In this document: positions 20,410 through 31,726 of the stretch, in pieces
Layout of the letters: the number at the start of each line of letters is the position of its first letter
Position numbering within the stretch: position 1 is the stretch's first letter
Source: Ascarosepion bandense
Taxonomy: Eukaryota > Mollusca > Cephalopoda > Sepiida > Sepiidae
Reading direction: 5' to 3'
NCBI GenBank assembly: GCA_037127315.1
Contig: JBBBDQ010000398.1
Location: 4,686,501-4,750,500, forward strand
Length of the DNA stretch: 64,000 nt
Position numbers and translations under genes: made by a program
Notes under the pieces: model-generated
The model's input: the letters and a program-made list of their open reading frames with translations, nothing else
The model's database searches: none
What the model was told of the DNA's origin: nothing

Positions 20410-21240
20410 CACAATATGGCGACGAATATTTCATTACAACACTTTTATTGTTCTTTTTGTTGCACTTTTACATTTTTTTGTACTTTTCGTTTATTGTTAT
20501 GGCTCGTTAATTTATGTTTATTTTTTTCCACTTACATTCTTTCACACTCAGTTACTCCATTTGTTTTACCAATTTTTTCTTTTGCTTTAGGTGAAAAGAT
20601 TAAAACAGAATATTTGAAATGGAAGACGCAAATTCATCACTTTCTTTGCTCCAAATTCTAATAATTGTAATGGCAATATTTGCAGTTAATTTATGAAGAA
20701 CTAAACCTGAGAAATATGCTGGATTTGACTTGAATACGACTTTTTGTTAATATCGACTTGGGAAGATGATTCCAGCTTGTGGCAACGTTGCCAGGTGTTT
20801 GCGTGAGTGAAATGGGGCAGAGATAACTGTATGGAAGCCGTCGATGCTTTTATTAACAAAGGTTTACAATTTATCCTGATCAATGTTTGAAGTGTACTTG
20901 TTGGTTTTGATCAACTACTGATCACAGCAGATCATGCACTATTTCCAACAAAATGTAACTAAGGTCAGCACAACATTGATGCGATTTAAGCCTTAGGTTT
21001 GCTCTGTGGGTATTGGAGGAACACACATTTAGATTAATAAATAATTTTGGAATATTAGGGTTTTTTTTTAATGCTCATAAAATGTATCTTGTTTTTAAAT
21101 AGCATGTCATTTTGCTCATCAGGATTTCTGTAGTGCTTAGAGAAAAACAATATCTTACTGATGAAGAAATGGTGAAATGGACAGAGTGCCGTAAGATCTT
21201 TTCCGTGTCGCGTAAAACCAAATAGTTGCAAGTTTTTATT
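20410..21240. other. AT-rich spacer
   Basis: No gene recognised. If the LTR at 20152-20403 was ever a 5' LTR, its internal region is not detectable here. Confidence 0.4.
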
Positions 21241-21247
21241 GGTACGT

Positions 21248-21448
21248 ATTCAAACTGAGAGAAACTTCTAGGTTTTTATCGATATCGGCGTGAGGTGGGG
21301 GCAATGTGTCGGTTTTTGCGCGAGACATCTGTGATATTTCAATTGTCCGTGTTCGAACTGAGGAAAAAATCATGATTTTTATAGCTATAAGGTTTGCAAT
21401 GTGCCGGTTTTGTGTATGAGATTTTTGCAATCTTTCGACTGATTGGTT
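21248..21448. repeat. Two diverged ~100-bp tandem units
   Basis: Units starting near 21248 and 21350 share (A/G)TTC(A/G)AACTGAG, a TTTTTAT(C/A)G block, GCAATGTG(T/C)CGGTTTT and a GAGA block in the same order. Confidence 0.7.
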
Positions 21449-21449
21449 T

Positions 21450-21907
21450 TTGGGACGGTGTAAAAACTAGAATTTACAAAGTTATTCCCAGACTTCTTAA
21501 AATATTATCACAGCGAAATTTCAAGTAAGTTTTTTATTATTATTTTTATTTCTTCTTTATTTAGCCTTAACGCTTCGGTATGTGTGATAACTAGGAAAAG
21601 AACATTTTGAAAAAAAATGAAATTTAGCAAACTAAAATTTATAGAAATGGCAAAATTAAATAAAATAGTATTGAAATTATTCACTGGGTTAGATGTTATC
21701 AAAAGTAACAAAGAAATGAAGGAAACTGAAATTACGAGAGTAATTAAGTTTTAACAAAAGTACCACGTCTTTAAGTTATATATGCGGGAAAAACACACAA
21801 AAAAAAAAATCAAAGAATGGGCAGATGTTTAATTTTTCATATTCCTTATTTAATTAGCTGTCAATCAATAATTCTCTTCATATCTTCTGTCTACATACAT
21901 GAATAAT

Positions 21908-21947
<40 letters not shown>

Positions 21948-22195
21948 TATAGCATATATCCATATATATTTATATGTGATTGTATATTTATGTATTTGTG
22001 AGTATGGTCTTTGGCAAGATCAATAAGACATCAATTCGGCATAGGTATTAACTGCATTTTGAAATCAAGCATTCATGGTAAATTGTTCGAGTGATCTAAT
22101 TAACAGTGCATTAAAAAAGATGGAGATGATTTTGACAAATAATTGTTCGTCATTTAAAATATGAATGCACTGATGAACGTAAGCATACACACACA
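21450..22195. other. AT-rich spacer with (CT)n at 21912-21943
   Basis: Contains one perfect CT microsatellite followed by short TA runs. Nothing else recognised. Confidence 0.5.
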
Positions 22196-22204
22196 CAGGC
22201 ATAT

Positions 22205-22310
22205 AGACTAAACTATTGCCCGGTTCACACTCCACCCACGTCTATTGAACAGGTGAAGAGGCTCATCCCTTGTTCCTTGTTTAGGATATGGTTTCCGGCT
22301 TTCTCTTTTC
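22205..22310 (+). repeat. Half of the hairpin element family (see 16645-16990)
   Basis: The order CTATTGCCCGGTTCACACTCC, GAGGCTCATCCCTTGTTCC, GTTTAGGATATGGTTTCCGG and CTTTCTCTT matches one arm of the 16645-16990 hairpin. Only one arm is present, and it runs directly into a CR1-like 3' tail. Confidence 0.65.
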
Positions 22311-22324
22311 CAATCTTTTCATTC

Positions 22325-22377
22325 CTACGTAGCCCCCGGCGCTTCAGTGGCGTTACCGCCTTGCTCGGGGTTATATG

Positions 22378-22380
<3 letters not shown>
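22325..22380 (+). repeat. Isolated CR1-like 3' tail
   Basis: The terminal tail alone is present (ACGTAGCCCCCGGCGCTTC then GGCGTTACCGCC, TTGCTCGGGG, TGATTA), joined upstream to the hairpin-element arm instead of LINE coding sequence. This suggests a chimeric unit mobilised through the LINE tail, or a recombination product. Confidence 0.7.

Positions 22381-22438
<58 letters not shown>
22381..22438. repeat. (TA)n microsatellite
   Basis: A perfect TA run begins immediately after the CR1-like tail ATGATTAA. Confidence 0.95.
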
Positions 22439-22440
<2 letters not shown>

Positions 22441-22775
22441 CGACTAGTCTCGAGGTCTCCAAAAGAGATAACGCCAGTGTCACTGTCTTTAAATTTTTTT
22501 ACTTGTTTTCCTCTTCATGTTAAAGACATGCTTATTCCGGTAAAACTTTTTCTACCGAATGGAACGAATATAGTGTGATTTGGTGAAATGAGATAATTAA
22601 GCTCATTGAAATGAATTATAATTTATAACCAATCTAAATGACGTGTTCAGTTTTCCCTTATTAATATGATATTGCTCTGGATAACATCCATTGCATTTAG
22701 CTCTCTATAGAGATATAAGACTTCATATTTTATATTAAGTTGATCTTGTTAGATTATCCTCGGCGTTTACGGACT

Positions 22776-22779
<4 letters not shown>

Positions 22780-22832
<53 letters not shown>
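22780..22832. repeat. (TA)n microsatellite
   Basis: Perfect TA run in otherwise unassigned AT-rich DNA (22440-23265), where no gene was recognised. Confidence 0.95.
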
Positions 22833-22835
<3 letters not shown>

Positions 22836-23266
22836 GTAATTTCAGATAAAAATTAGTGGGGATATAGCCATTGTCAACATGCCATTTGAAGGCATGCATT
22901 CTTCGACTCCTTATAAACAGAGATAGGAAAATTTCTTAGCCCAGATGTTAGCTTAGGTAAAGGAAAGGGTTGGGATTTATTGATTTCATTTGGGCTAGGT
23001 TAGGGGAAAGAATTTAGTAGTAATTTCCTCTTTGGTACTGGGAGGTATGTGGCTTGACCCTTTAGTTTGTAGTGGTAGGTGGTGGGGAAGTAACTGCATG
23101 GCCAAATTTTAAAAAAATATTAGGACTAATTGTGGGAATAGGATAATTATTATAATTTATTCTTATTTCTATGGCGATACATAATTATGATCTCCTTTCG
23201 TTTGTTCAGGAGTATATTTTGGTCTTGAAATTTTTAAATATAAATTTTTCTGTCAAGCATAGTGAG

Positions 23267-23281
23267 ATCTCTCTCTCTCCT

Positions 23282-23376
<95 letters not shown>

Positions 23377-23388
23377 CGTGTGTGTAAT
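23267..23388. repeat. Compound (CT)n(TA)n(TG)n microsatellite
   Basis: Three adjoining dinucleotide runs with short interruptions. Confidence 0.95.
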
Positions 23389-23589
23389 ATTATATCGTTA
23401 GAACAAGTGCAAAATACAAACTACCACAAAATTGTACATTTTGTTTCGACATTGAAAGAACACTGTCTTATAAGGTAGTTAATGATGATGGTAATAAAAG
23501 TTGTATTTAAAAAACTTAATAGCAACACTTTCCTTTAATTTTGGATATTGTTTTCGTACAAGATAAAAAGATATTAACCAACGGAAAAA

Positions 23590-24020
23590 ATAGAGAAGAA
23601 AAGGTCAGAAAATAAGAAATCAAGAAAATGAAAAGAAAAAGGAAAGGGAATAATACAGAAGAGATAGATACTAAAGAAGAAAATAAATGAGAAAATTTAG
23701 AGTAGAAAGAGTCAATGGAAAGAGCAAAGAGAGAGAAATTTTAAATTTTGGCCGAAGTGAATTGGAGCTAGATATTGACGTCAATTACAGTGTTTAAGCT
23801 CAAATCTGTACTTTTATAAACAAAAGAAAAAGAAAAAGTAAAAGAAAAGATACAGATAAAATAGAAAGTGAAGAAGATAATATAAAGGAAAAAAGTGGAA
23901 AAATGTAGAGAGAGAAAAGGGGAGAGCTAATAGAAACAGCTAAGAGAGAGAGAAACTTTAAATTTTGTCAGGAAGTGAATTGCAGACACATATAGACCTC
24001 GGTTACAATGTTTCAACTTT
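23590..24020. repeat. Two diverged ~215-bp tandem units, purine-rich
   Basis: TTTAAATTTTG with a GAAGTGAATTG block occurs near 23740-23766 and again near 23957-23982, preceded in both cases by AAAGAG/AAGAGAGAGA words and followed by a GAC(G/C)TC and ACA(G/A)TGTTT block. The unit has no coding potential. Confidence 0.6.
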
Positions 24021-24387
24021 TTTTTAAATGATGAAATCACATACACAAACAGAAGAATTATGCATAAAACGTAAAATAAAGGTTATTAATCAAACACAAA
24101 ACGAATATATAAATTAATTAGACCTAACATAATACATTGGAAAGATAAAATAAAATAAGTTAAAGTAAAAAACAATAAAATTAAATTAAATTAAAATGAA
24201 ATAAAATAAATCAAAAATTAAAAAAACATAAAATAATAAAAATATAATAATAATGAATATAAAATATAAAATGTATAAGAAAATAATAAATATTATAAAA
24301 ATAATAACTGCTTTATTTTCATATTGGGCACTCTTTTAAATTAATGTTTTAAACGATGCAATTATGTTCTTCGTTCTCATTCATTTG

Positions 24388-24388
<1 letters not shown>

Positions 24389-24458
<70 letters not shown>
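24389..24458. repeat. (CA)n(TA)n microsatellite
   Basis: A short CA run followed by a long perfect TA run. Confidence 0.95.
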
Positions 24459-24462
<4 letters not shown>

Positions 24463-24699
24463 CAAAATAATAACTAAATAGACTCTGTAAGTATGTAGGC
24501 TGTAACTTTATACTAAGATAAACCTTCAAAAAAACCACTAACAAACAGAACCTAATTCCGTTATAATCCGGTGCACTGAGGCGTCGGATAAATGGGGAGA
24601 AAAAAAGAAAGCCGCGGAAAAGAACAAAACATTCAATACTCCGCAGTAAAGAAAAAAAAAACCCAAACGGAACCAACCGCAAGAAAAAGTGCTCGATAC

Positions 24700-24804
24700 A
24701 AAAAAAGTAGAGCAAAGACACACGAAGAAAATCTAAAGCGAGCCAAAACCTACCGCGGTTTCACACTACGGATCGTCAGGGCAAAGGCTATATATATGTG
24801 TGTG

Positions 24805-24838
<34 letters not shown>

Positions 24839-24845
24839 CAAAAGT
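24700..24845. repeat. GAGCCA-AACCTACC module next to (TG)n
   Basis: The segment GCGAGCCAAAACCTACCGCG, then GTTTCACAC and GGATCGTCAGG, is a diverged version of one arm of the palindrome at 27775-27905. A (TG)n run follows at 24798-24838. Family unknown. Confidence 0.45.
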
Positions 24846-24879
24846 GGAATTGACTGAAAAGTCTGTACGCTAGTGTATT

Positions 24880-25396
24880 TACAGAGAATATAACTCCTAA
24901 AAAAACGCCTAAAATTCTAATATATTTATATCTAATATGTATTATATATGTATGTTTACAGCATTATTAAAATTTAAATTGCATGTGGATTCTTTACAAA
25001 AATCTTTTTTTTTACCTGTTTCACTACTTTTAGCCGTTCAAAACGTGTGTAAATTTTATTAGATTCCCACGTACTGACACTTATGCCTAACTAGGAGCGG
25101 AACTGCTTTCACTTGTCGCTGATTGCAAGGAAAATATGATGGAAGTTTTTTTGAGTGACGTGCCTCTTGTTTATGTAATGAACTGCTATATATATATATA
25201 TATATATGCAAACACACACTGGGAAGTTTTCAAATTTCTACGAAGGAATATTTTACATAATTTTCATTACATGTATAAATAATTTTGGACATTTCTATTC
25301 ATAGAATGTGCAAAAAATATATGTCACATTAAAGAATATTTTACAAAAGCATGAAACCGTAGTTAGAGAAACACTATAACACACACACGCCCCCCG

Positions 25397-25443
<47 letters not shown>

Positions 25444-26210
25444 GAGTGGAAACGGAACTCAACACCGAGTGGTGATTGTCATTTTCAAGCTTGAACGCAA
25501 TCTTCTGTCCATACAAACATTACCACGAAGATTGCATTCAACAATCAAACAGTCAGTTGTAGGTGTCCATCTGTGTTTGCTTACAAATCTAAATAGTCTC
25601 TATTCTTAACAATGAATACTTTTAGCCAAAAAATATAACATAGCTTAAAATTATACTTTCATCAGTCAAACTGGTCGAAGGAAAGCAATTATTTCGAAAC
25701 TGTAAATTGCACGACTATTACAAAATCATTTACGATTTCTAAATTTTCTATGATTCCTGGAAATTTGATTGATTTTTTGTAACTTTTCTCTACTTGAAAA
25801 TGTTCAGTACATTGAGATCTGCAAATCGAAGAATTTCGGTTTCAAAAATTAAAGGTTCTTGGAAAGTGGTAATCTAAGAGAATTTTCTATTTACTCAGAC
25901 TGAATAAGGCTAATTTAACACATCATGAGTAGCATGGTGGTTTCTAGTGAGCTGTTCTTAACTGGAGTAAAATATATTACAGATTTCGGAAACTACAAAC
26001 TTCATGTGAATAGTTGGTTTAGAAGCTGTTGACCCACAATCTTTAGGTTATTTATTGTTGTGGAGTTGTGTCGAAACTTCGCCGCAAAGTTTAGTGACCG
26101 AACTTTGCCTGAAGTAAAATACGGAACACAAAAGGTAAGTTCAAAAGAGTTAATTAGTATAACAAGAAACAAGATATTCAAAGGAAGTGTTGATAGTATG
26201 TCATATAGAA
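24880..26210. other. AT-rich spacer with (TA)n at 25189-25207 and 25401-25440
   Basis: Microsatellites only. The segment 26060-26110 is unusual in having GTGACCGAACTTTG words like those beyond the LTR at 56615-56885, but it is too short to assign. Confidence 0.4.
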
Positions 26211-26211
26211 A

Positions 26212-26874
26212 TGCAGTAAGGTTGGGTCACTATGTCGATCCAGGATGTTTTTTCCACCTGAATCCATCCTGCATATATACAAGTCAACCATCCGTCCGTG
26301 CATGGAGAACTGCTGCTATTTATGGTCAGGCGCCCCTGCCATTCTCTTCAGTGTTCTTGACAGGCTCCAAAGGAGATCTGTAATGTGATAGGTACTGATC
26401 CGACGGCTAGACTGCAGCCACTTCCCCATCTTCGAAATGTGGCCTCTCTTTCTCTGTTCTATAAATACTTTCATGGCTTCTGCTCGGACGAACTTAAGTC
26501 ACTGGTGCCTCATCAACAGGTGTTTACTCGTGCAACCAGACTGGCAACTAGGTCCCACCCATTCACAGTCAGGTTAGCCAAATGCAGACGACAATTCTAC
26601 TTTCCTGACGGCTACAACCTCTAGAAATTTAAATGCAAAGTCAATAGTCATCTACTAACCATTGGACACTAGCTCTCTCCCCAACCCCGTATAACCTTCC
26701 CTTTCTCTCCACCTATGCATCTGTCATTGCACCTGCTTTCTCAGCTTTCTATTGCTCCTTTCTAACCAATTTGTACTCCTCACTCTTTTCTAATTAATCT
26801 TTTTACAGTTATGTAGCCCCCTACACGTCAGTGGCATTTCCGCCTTGCTCTGGGTGAAATGATTAAAAAAAAAA
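26212..26874 (+). pseudogene. CR1-like LINE 3' end
   Basis: Frames give the LGHYVDPGCFFHLNPSCIYT block, an NCCYLWSGAPA-like site in another frame, ARLQPLPHLRNVASLSLFYK, YFHGFCSDELKSLVPHQQVF and TRATRLATRSHPFTVRLAKC, then RQFYFPDGYNL after a deletion that removes the SFFSRTSRLWNSLP block. The tail hairpin reads GGCATTTCCGCC with one mismatch. An A run closes it at 26865-26874, next to a truncated minus-strand LTR. Confidence 0.85.
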
Positions 26875-26884
26875 GTTCGAATAC

Positions 26885-27431
26885 ATTATTATTATTACGC
26901 TGCGTGTATACTGAATAGTAGCTGTCGTTAACTTGTGTTGTCAACAACTCTTGTTAACTGCTCTCGTTAATTGCTTTTGTTTACTGCGGTATTTAATTGT
27001 GTGTAATCAAGGCCGTATAGGCCGGGCAAAAATTTATGTCCAATTTTCCCCAGACGAGTCTCTACACTTCGGCAGAACCTCGACTCGGTTATTACTTTCC
27101 GCCTAAAGGCAGAGAGTTAGACAATGAGCAACTGCTTTCGTTAACTGCATTCGTCAACTCTGGTATTTAATTGCCTAGCCACAAAATGTGGCACAAGGCT
27201 TTTTCAGTGTGGGTAATTCGGGTCATATAGCCCGGGCAAAAATTCCTGTTCAATTTCCTTCAGAGGAGTCTCTACCTTTCGGCAGAAACTCGACAGGGAT
27301 ATTAGGCAAAGAGTTAAAAAATGCGCAAGGCATTAAGCTGCTTTCGTTAACTGCTCTCTGGAATTCATGCAGGTAATTTATATATAATAAGGGGAAGAAT
27401 CCATTCCTCGTAGGAGGGAACAATAACATTT
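26885..27431 (-). mobile_element. LTR, family TGTTATGG (copy 2, expanded, truncated)
   Basis: Minus-strand reading starts TGTTATTGTTCCCTCCTACG at 27431, matching the start of the 56615 copy. Inside is a duplicated block (27215-27310 and 27003-27110) with TAGAGACTC(C/G)TCTG, TTTTTGCCCGG and TCTGCCGAA words, plus repeats of GCAGTTAACGA. The end after CGCAGCGTAA is missing and the CR1-like element lies immediately beyond. It could carry duplicated U3 promoter repeats. Confidence 0.55.
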
Positions 27432-27507
27432 ATATTGTTTTCCATATTTTTCATATTATTTATATGGCTCCTCTTTGTATGTATAGTGATATGTATGATT
27501 ATACTGT

Positions 27508-27509
<2 letters not shown>

Positions 27510-27541
<32 letters not shown>

Positions 27542-27562
27542 ACAAACTTATATATATATATA
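27510..27562. repeat. (TA)n microsatellite (interrupted)
   Basis: Two TA runs separated by AAACACAAACT. Confidence 0.9.
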
Positions 27563-27774
27563 AACACAGACTTATCACTATATTCGTTTCGAAAAACCCT
27601 GCGCGTATTTACGTTGAAGGAATAAATAGTTGCAAAAAAAGAAAGAGCTAAGCACATGAACATCAGCCAAAGAGATTTAGACTGAGCCAGCTCGTAGCCC
27701 AACGAAAAAAGCCAGAGCAGAGTAATCAATAACAAAAAAGCGCTCAGTATTTAAGCAGAATAAGTAAATTAAAC

Positions 27775-27905
27775 CAAGTGAGCCAAGAAACCTACACAAG
27801 GTTTCACCTAACCAGATCTTCATCGAACGTTTGCTCTACGTTCCCTGAAGATCCGCTTAGGTGAAACCTTGGTAGGTTTGTTGGCCCACTTTTTTTTATT
27901 TACTT
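27775..27905. repeat. ~130-bp palindrome
   Basis: AAGTGAGCCAAGAAACCTAC and AAGGTTTCACCTAA on the left are mirrored by TTAGGTGAAACCTTGGTAGG and GTTTGTTGGCCCACTT on the right. Between them lie GATCTTCA and TGAAGATC around a ~25-nt centre. A single arm of the same module occurs at 24740-24780. It may be a small foldback element. Confidence 0.7.
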
Positions 27906-27973
27906 AATCCAAAAATAATTCTGTTTATTCTGACATGTTTAAAAGAAAATTTCCTGCCTAAATAAACAAATTA

Positions 27974-27981
27974 TATATATG

Positions 27982-28016
<35 letters not shown>

Positions 28017-28036
28017 GGAGAGAGAGAGAGAGAGAT
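27974..28036. repeat. (TA)n(GA)n compound microsatellite
   Basis: Short TA run followed by about 18 GA units. Confidence 0.9.
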
Positions 28037-28880
28037 AGAGTAGATATAGATGGTATGAAGTAAAATCTGTGAACAGAGACGGCATAATCCAAAAATATCT
28101 AGGTAATAAAAATAGATAGATCTATATAGAGAACTCAGTGGATATTAACCCGAGCAGTTTTTAGTGACACATCCTGTCCAGCGCTGCACTTTGTAGATAT
28201 ATAGTTTCCTTTTCAGCATTCTACCTTTTTAAGACTCTTACAAAAGTAAACCATTTGTATTTTTGCGGTCTGAAATGATGAGTACCAAAACTAAAAGATA
28301 AATATAATTTATAATCGCTTTAGATGATGTGTTGAATTCTTAATTATATATATATATTTAGAATATTGGAAAATACATGAATTTATCTACTCCCTTATTT
28401 TATTTTAGGCTTTAAATTTGATTTTTAATATTTGGAACCTATCTATATGTGTATGTATCGAAACGCAATGAATAAAATTACATATATAGATATACATACG
28501 TATATGATTGTGTAGGAATTTTTGTTCACGTTGAACAATGCAAATTAATTGTCTATGCATCAACCAAGACACAGATAAGCCCGTTCAAGTAAAGAAAACC
28601 AGAATTGTTTACGTCCGATTGTTCTACCTACTTGGAGTGTAAACATGTGAAATGCTATTTAAGATCAAAAACAGATTTTCACAGATTTCAAGCTGACATT
28701 TGTGTCTGTTTTTCTCCTCAGCCTTGTTCTTGTCTTAGATCGAGGTCCGAAGCTTTTTTCTCGTAGGCCATTTTTTCCTTTATAAGCGACACGTCTACAT
28801 GCAACAAGTTAAGTTTTTTTTTTCGTGGTTTAATTTTGTCCTTTTACAGATATCTGTAATTTTATCTGCAATTTTACACC
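28037..28880. other. AT-rich spacer
   Basis: No gene or recognisable repeat. Confidence 0.4.
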
Positions 28881-28946
28881 CCCCCCACACACACACACAT
28901 ATATATATATATAATATATATATATATATGTACATATATATATATA

Positions 28947-28988
<42 letters not shown>

Positions 28989-29099
28989 GGAATATATTAA
29001 ATTAAAGATTATATATTCTTCAATAACCTCTGTACACATAATTTTATTTCACTGTAACACAGTGCGCACAATTGGCGGATCCACTTGGGGTGAAATTAT

Positions 29100-29142
<43 letters not shown>
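28880..29142. repeat. (CA)n/(TA)n tracts, two clusters
   Basis: 28880-28985 is a C run, CA run and long TA run. 29102-29142 is a perfect TA run immediately after GGTGAAATTATTAAA. That string, with upstream CCACTTGGGG, looks like a decayed CR1-like tail end (29080-29101). Confidence 0.8.
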
Positions 29143-29145
<3 letters not shown>

Positions 29146-29560
29146 CTAATACTTCAACGTTTTTAGGAAGTTAGGTTTATTTGAATGTATCGGGCGTCTG
29201 TAATAAGAAAAAAAGATTTTCTTTCTTTCTCTTCTTTTTCCCCTCCCTTCCTTTATCTCTTTTACCTCCCACCTCCTTTTCGTTTTGTTTAACCTAATAT
29301 CAATTCAACACGCCGTCTGTTCAGTTTACTTTACTGTCCTCTTCCCCTTTTTGTGAACCCAGACGATACCATTTTTCCCCTTTTTTTATTTTTTATTTTT
29401 TTACAATTCTATCTATTAGTTGAAAAGAGAAAATAGACATAATTTACTTCAAATTATCTCCAATTTCGGGATAGCATTTGTTGCTGAGGTGATATGTCAT
29501 CTCCTTCGGGGATTTCATGTCGAAATGTGCATTCAACCTCTTTGAAAAATTTTACTTTAA
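29143..29560. other. T/C-rich spacer
   Basis: Pyrimidine-rich segment at 29215-29300. No gene recognised. Confidence 0.4.
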
Positions 29561-29561
29561 G

Positions 29562-29563
<2 letters not shown>

Positions 29564-29614
<51 letters not shown>

Positions 29615-29828
29615 AGTGTGTGTGTGTGTGTGTGTGTGTCTGTGTGTCTGTGTAAATGGTTACTGATGTAAATATATTCTACACTTAGTTATTTAATTAA
29701 AAAGTGCCCAATACAAATATAGAGCATAAATATATGGTAATTTTTATTAATATAATAATAATATCTTACTGCAACTTGTTAGCTATAAAGTTTCAGTGTA
29801 AAATATCATCATCAGCAAACTACCATAT

Positions 29829-29865
<37 letters not shown>

Positions 29866-29886
29866 TAGATAGATAGATAGATAGAT
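29564..29886. repeat. (TA)n(TG)n and (TA)n(GATA)n microsatellites
   Basis: 29564-29652 is TA then TG. 29832-29886 is TA then seven GATA units, bracketed by an inverted pair of TAGGGATATGG words. Confidence 0.9.
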
Positions 29887-30049
29887 ATAGGGATATGGTT
29901 GATTTTAAATCTAGTGTCTAATTAGAGCTATTTATGCATCATTCATCAGCAATGAATATGTCGCACTTGGCTACTGGCTTTTCTTCTTTTACACTGAGTA
30001 CATAATACGTAAATATTACCTTCCCTGTCGTGCTCCGATATATTAAATG

Positions 30050-30070
30050 AATTGCCGACTGACGCCAATG
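30050..30070 (+). repeat. Fragment of ribozyme-element tRNA-like head, plus strand
   Basis: TGCCGACTGACGCCAATGAA matches the anticodon-side part of the tRNA-like head of the ribozyme element, but in the opposite orientation to the copy that begins at 30098. The two are joined through a TA run, giving a head-to-tail inverted arrangement. Confidence 0.6.
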
Positions 30071-30097
30071 AATATATATATATATATATATATATAT

Positions 30098-30152
30098 AGT
30101 CATCCGCAGACATTTTTTTGCTGTATCACAGCTTATCAGTACGGTTAGACAT
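30098..30152 (-). ncRNA. Hammerhead ribozyme motif D (degenerate)
   Basis: Stem I and stem II (GCTGT/ACAGC) are kept. The core reads CTGATAA in place of CTGATGA and AAAA in place of GAAA, and stem III is partly deleted. It is expected to be inactive. Confidence 0.75.
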
Positions 30153-30255
30153 CCAATTGCTTTTACCCACGATTGAAACCCGACCGAATTAGCGTGAGTC
30201 GGCGATTCTACCCCTGAACTCTGGGCGCTCGGTAGGAGGCAGTAGACCTTTAGCC
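30098..30255 (-). mobile_element. Ribozyme element with the best-preserved tRNA-like head
   Basis: On the minus strand the head (about 30250 down to 30165) contains AGTTCAGGGGTAGAATCGCC, very like the D-arm/A-box of a tRNA, and GGGTTTCAATCGTGGG, like a B box. Hammerhead D follows, then (TA)n. Only one ribozyme is present, so this is a monomer-length or truncated copy. The head shows most clearly that the element is tRNA-derived. Confidence 0.75.
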
Positions 30256-30953
30256 TATGATGTATCATACACCAGTAGAAAGAGTAGTGTATATATATAG
30301 GTTTAACGGAAAGAATTCGTCGCCTTAACTGAGCAGAGTTTTTCTGAATTCGCGGCTTCGTGAGGCCACTTTTATTGTGCCTTCACTCATCGGAACTGTT
30401 TTTTTTAACTTTTTTATTTATTTTTTATTTATTATTATTATTATTATTATTTTTTATGGAGCCTTGTGTGATTTGATATTTGTGCAGTGTTTTTATTGGT
30501 GTTTATTAAAAGGTCAAATATTATTAAAAGGTCAAATATACCCACAAACTTAAAACGTACAAAACAATAGAATGGTTCTAAACAACAAAAAGACAAGAAT
30601 AAATCAAACAAAAAAGTAAAAATTAAAAAAACAAATCAGACAACTGCAGAATAAAAATAAAACATAGGAAAAATCTGAACCCACTACTGACCGTTTAATA
30701 CTTGCAAATAAGACCACTCCCACAATATATTAAATAAAACCAGCCACAAAGGAAACATCGAAATAGGCATGAACATGATCGGTGACACATCCTTTACAGC
30801 AAATCTATGAACACCCTATCTCTACCCTGATACTGAGCACTTCACGATAAAAAAACTACTTGCTACAATACAATACCGTTATTCTATCAGTAAAGCTACT
30901 GAAACAAACAATAATATTGGCGCTAACCATCACCACAACTCAACACAACTCAA

Positions 30954-30955
<2 letters not shown>
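30256..30955. other. AT-rich spacer with (TTA)n at 30428-30450
   Basis: No gene recognised. Confidence 0.4.
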
Positions 30956-30956
<1 letters not shown>

Positions 30957-30990
<34 letters not shown>

Positions 30991-31124
30991 AAACATTAGT
31001 TTCGACATTGAAGTTAATATGTCTTATCATGTGGTGTGGAAAGGAATGGAAAGCCTCTTTTCTTATATTTGGCGAGTTGTGTTTGGGATGCTGTTGGGTA
31101 CAGACAGACAGACAGACAGACAGA
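30957..31124. repeat. (TA)n and (CAGA)n microsatellites
   Basis: Perfect TA run at 30957-30988 and six CAGA units at 31101-31124. The short frames across them are composition artefacts. Confidence 0.9.
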
Positions 31125-31129
31125 CATTG

Positions 31130-31610
31130 TAGTCGATAACACAATAATACACAAAGTAAAAAAACCTTCAGATAATGGGGACATTAAATCAAAGCAACCC
31201 ACACTCAATAAAATCACGTTTCAATCAAGTCACAACAAATTACATTGCGTCTAGGCTATATGATTCTGTTAACATTTCGGTCTCTCACTTGCTGTGATAT
31301 AATAGAACCGCATTACAAAGTTACGACCTGCGTCTGCTAATCAATGTATGATATCCTCGCATAGCAATGTTTTATGTCAACACAAGCTAATATCATCTTT
31401 GAGGATGGATGTCCTTATGTTAACGTCAGTGTAATCCCTCTGAAGATGGCTCATGTTGAAAGATTAGAACCTGCTTAATAAACATATGTCCAAATGTTGA
31501 ACAATTTGTGTCTTTATTATTTCATGTAATTAGAGCCAAAAATACAATGTTTAGAACGGCTCATGGTTAAGCATAATAGGCATTCTTTTAACAACATATT
31601 TTTTAGAAAT
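31130..31610. other. Unassigned stretch
   Basis: Contains TCTGAAGATGGCTCATGTTG (31438), a motif type common near the ends of some retroelements, but nothing further supports an element. Confidence 0.35.
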
Positions 31611-31615
31611 ACACA

Positions 31616-31630
31616 CAGACACACACACAT

Positions 31631-31722
<92 letters not shown>
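31616..31722. repeat. (CA)n(TA)n(TG)n(TA)n microsatellite
   Basis: Mirror-like compound tract, with CA, TA, TG and TA runs in order. Confidence 0.95.

Positions 31723-31726
<4 letters not shown>

Noticed and set aside
21150..21185. CTGATGA followed by GAAA within about 16 bases, resembling a hammerhead core
   Set aside because: The nine bases between them do not pair as stem II, there is no GTC with a stem III hairpin, and the flanks do not form stem I.
30956..31144. Frames crossing TA and CAGA microsatellites
   Set aside because: The Tyr-Ile and Gln-Thr-Asp-Arg runs are direct translations of simple repeats.
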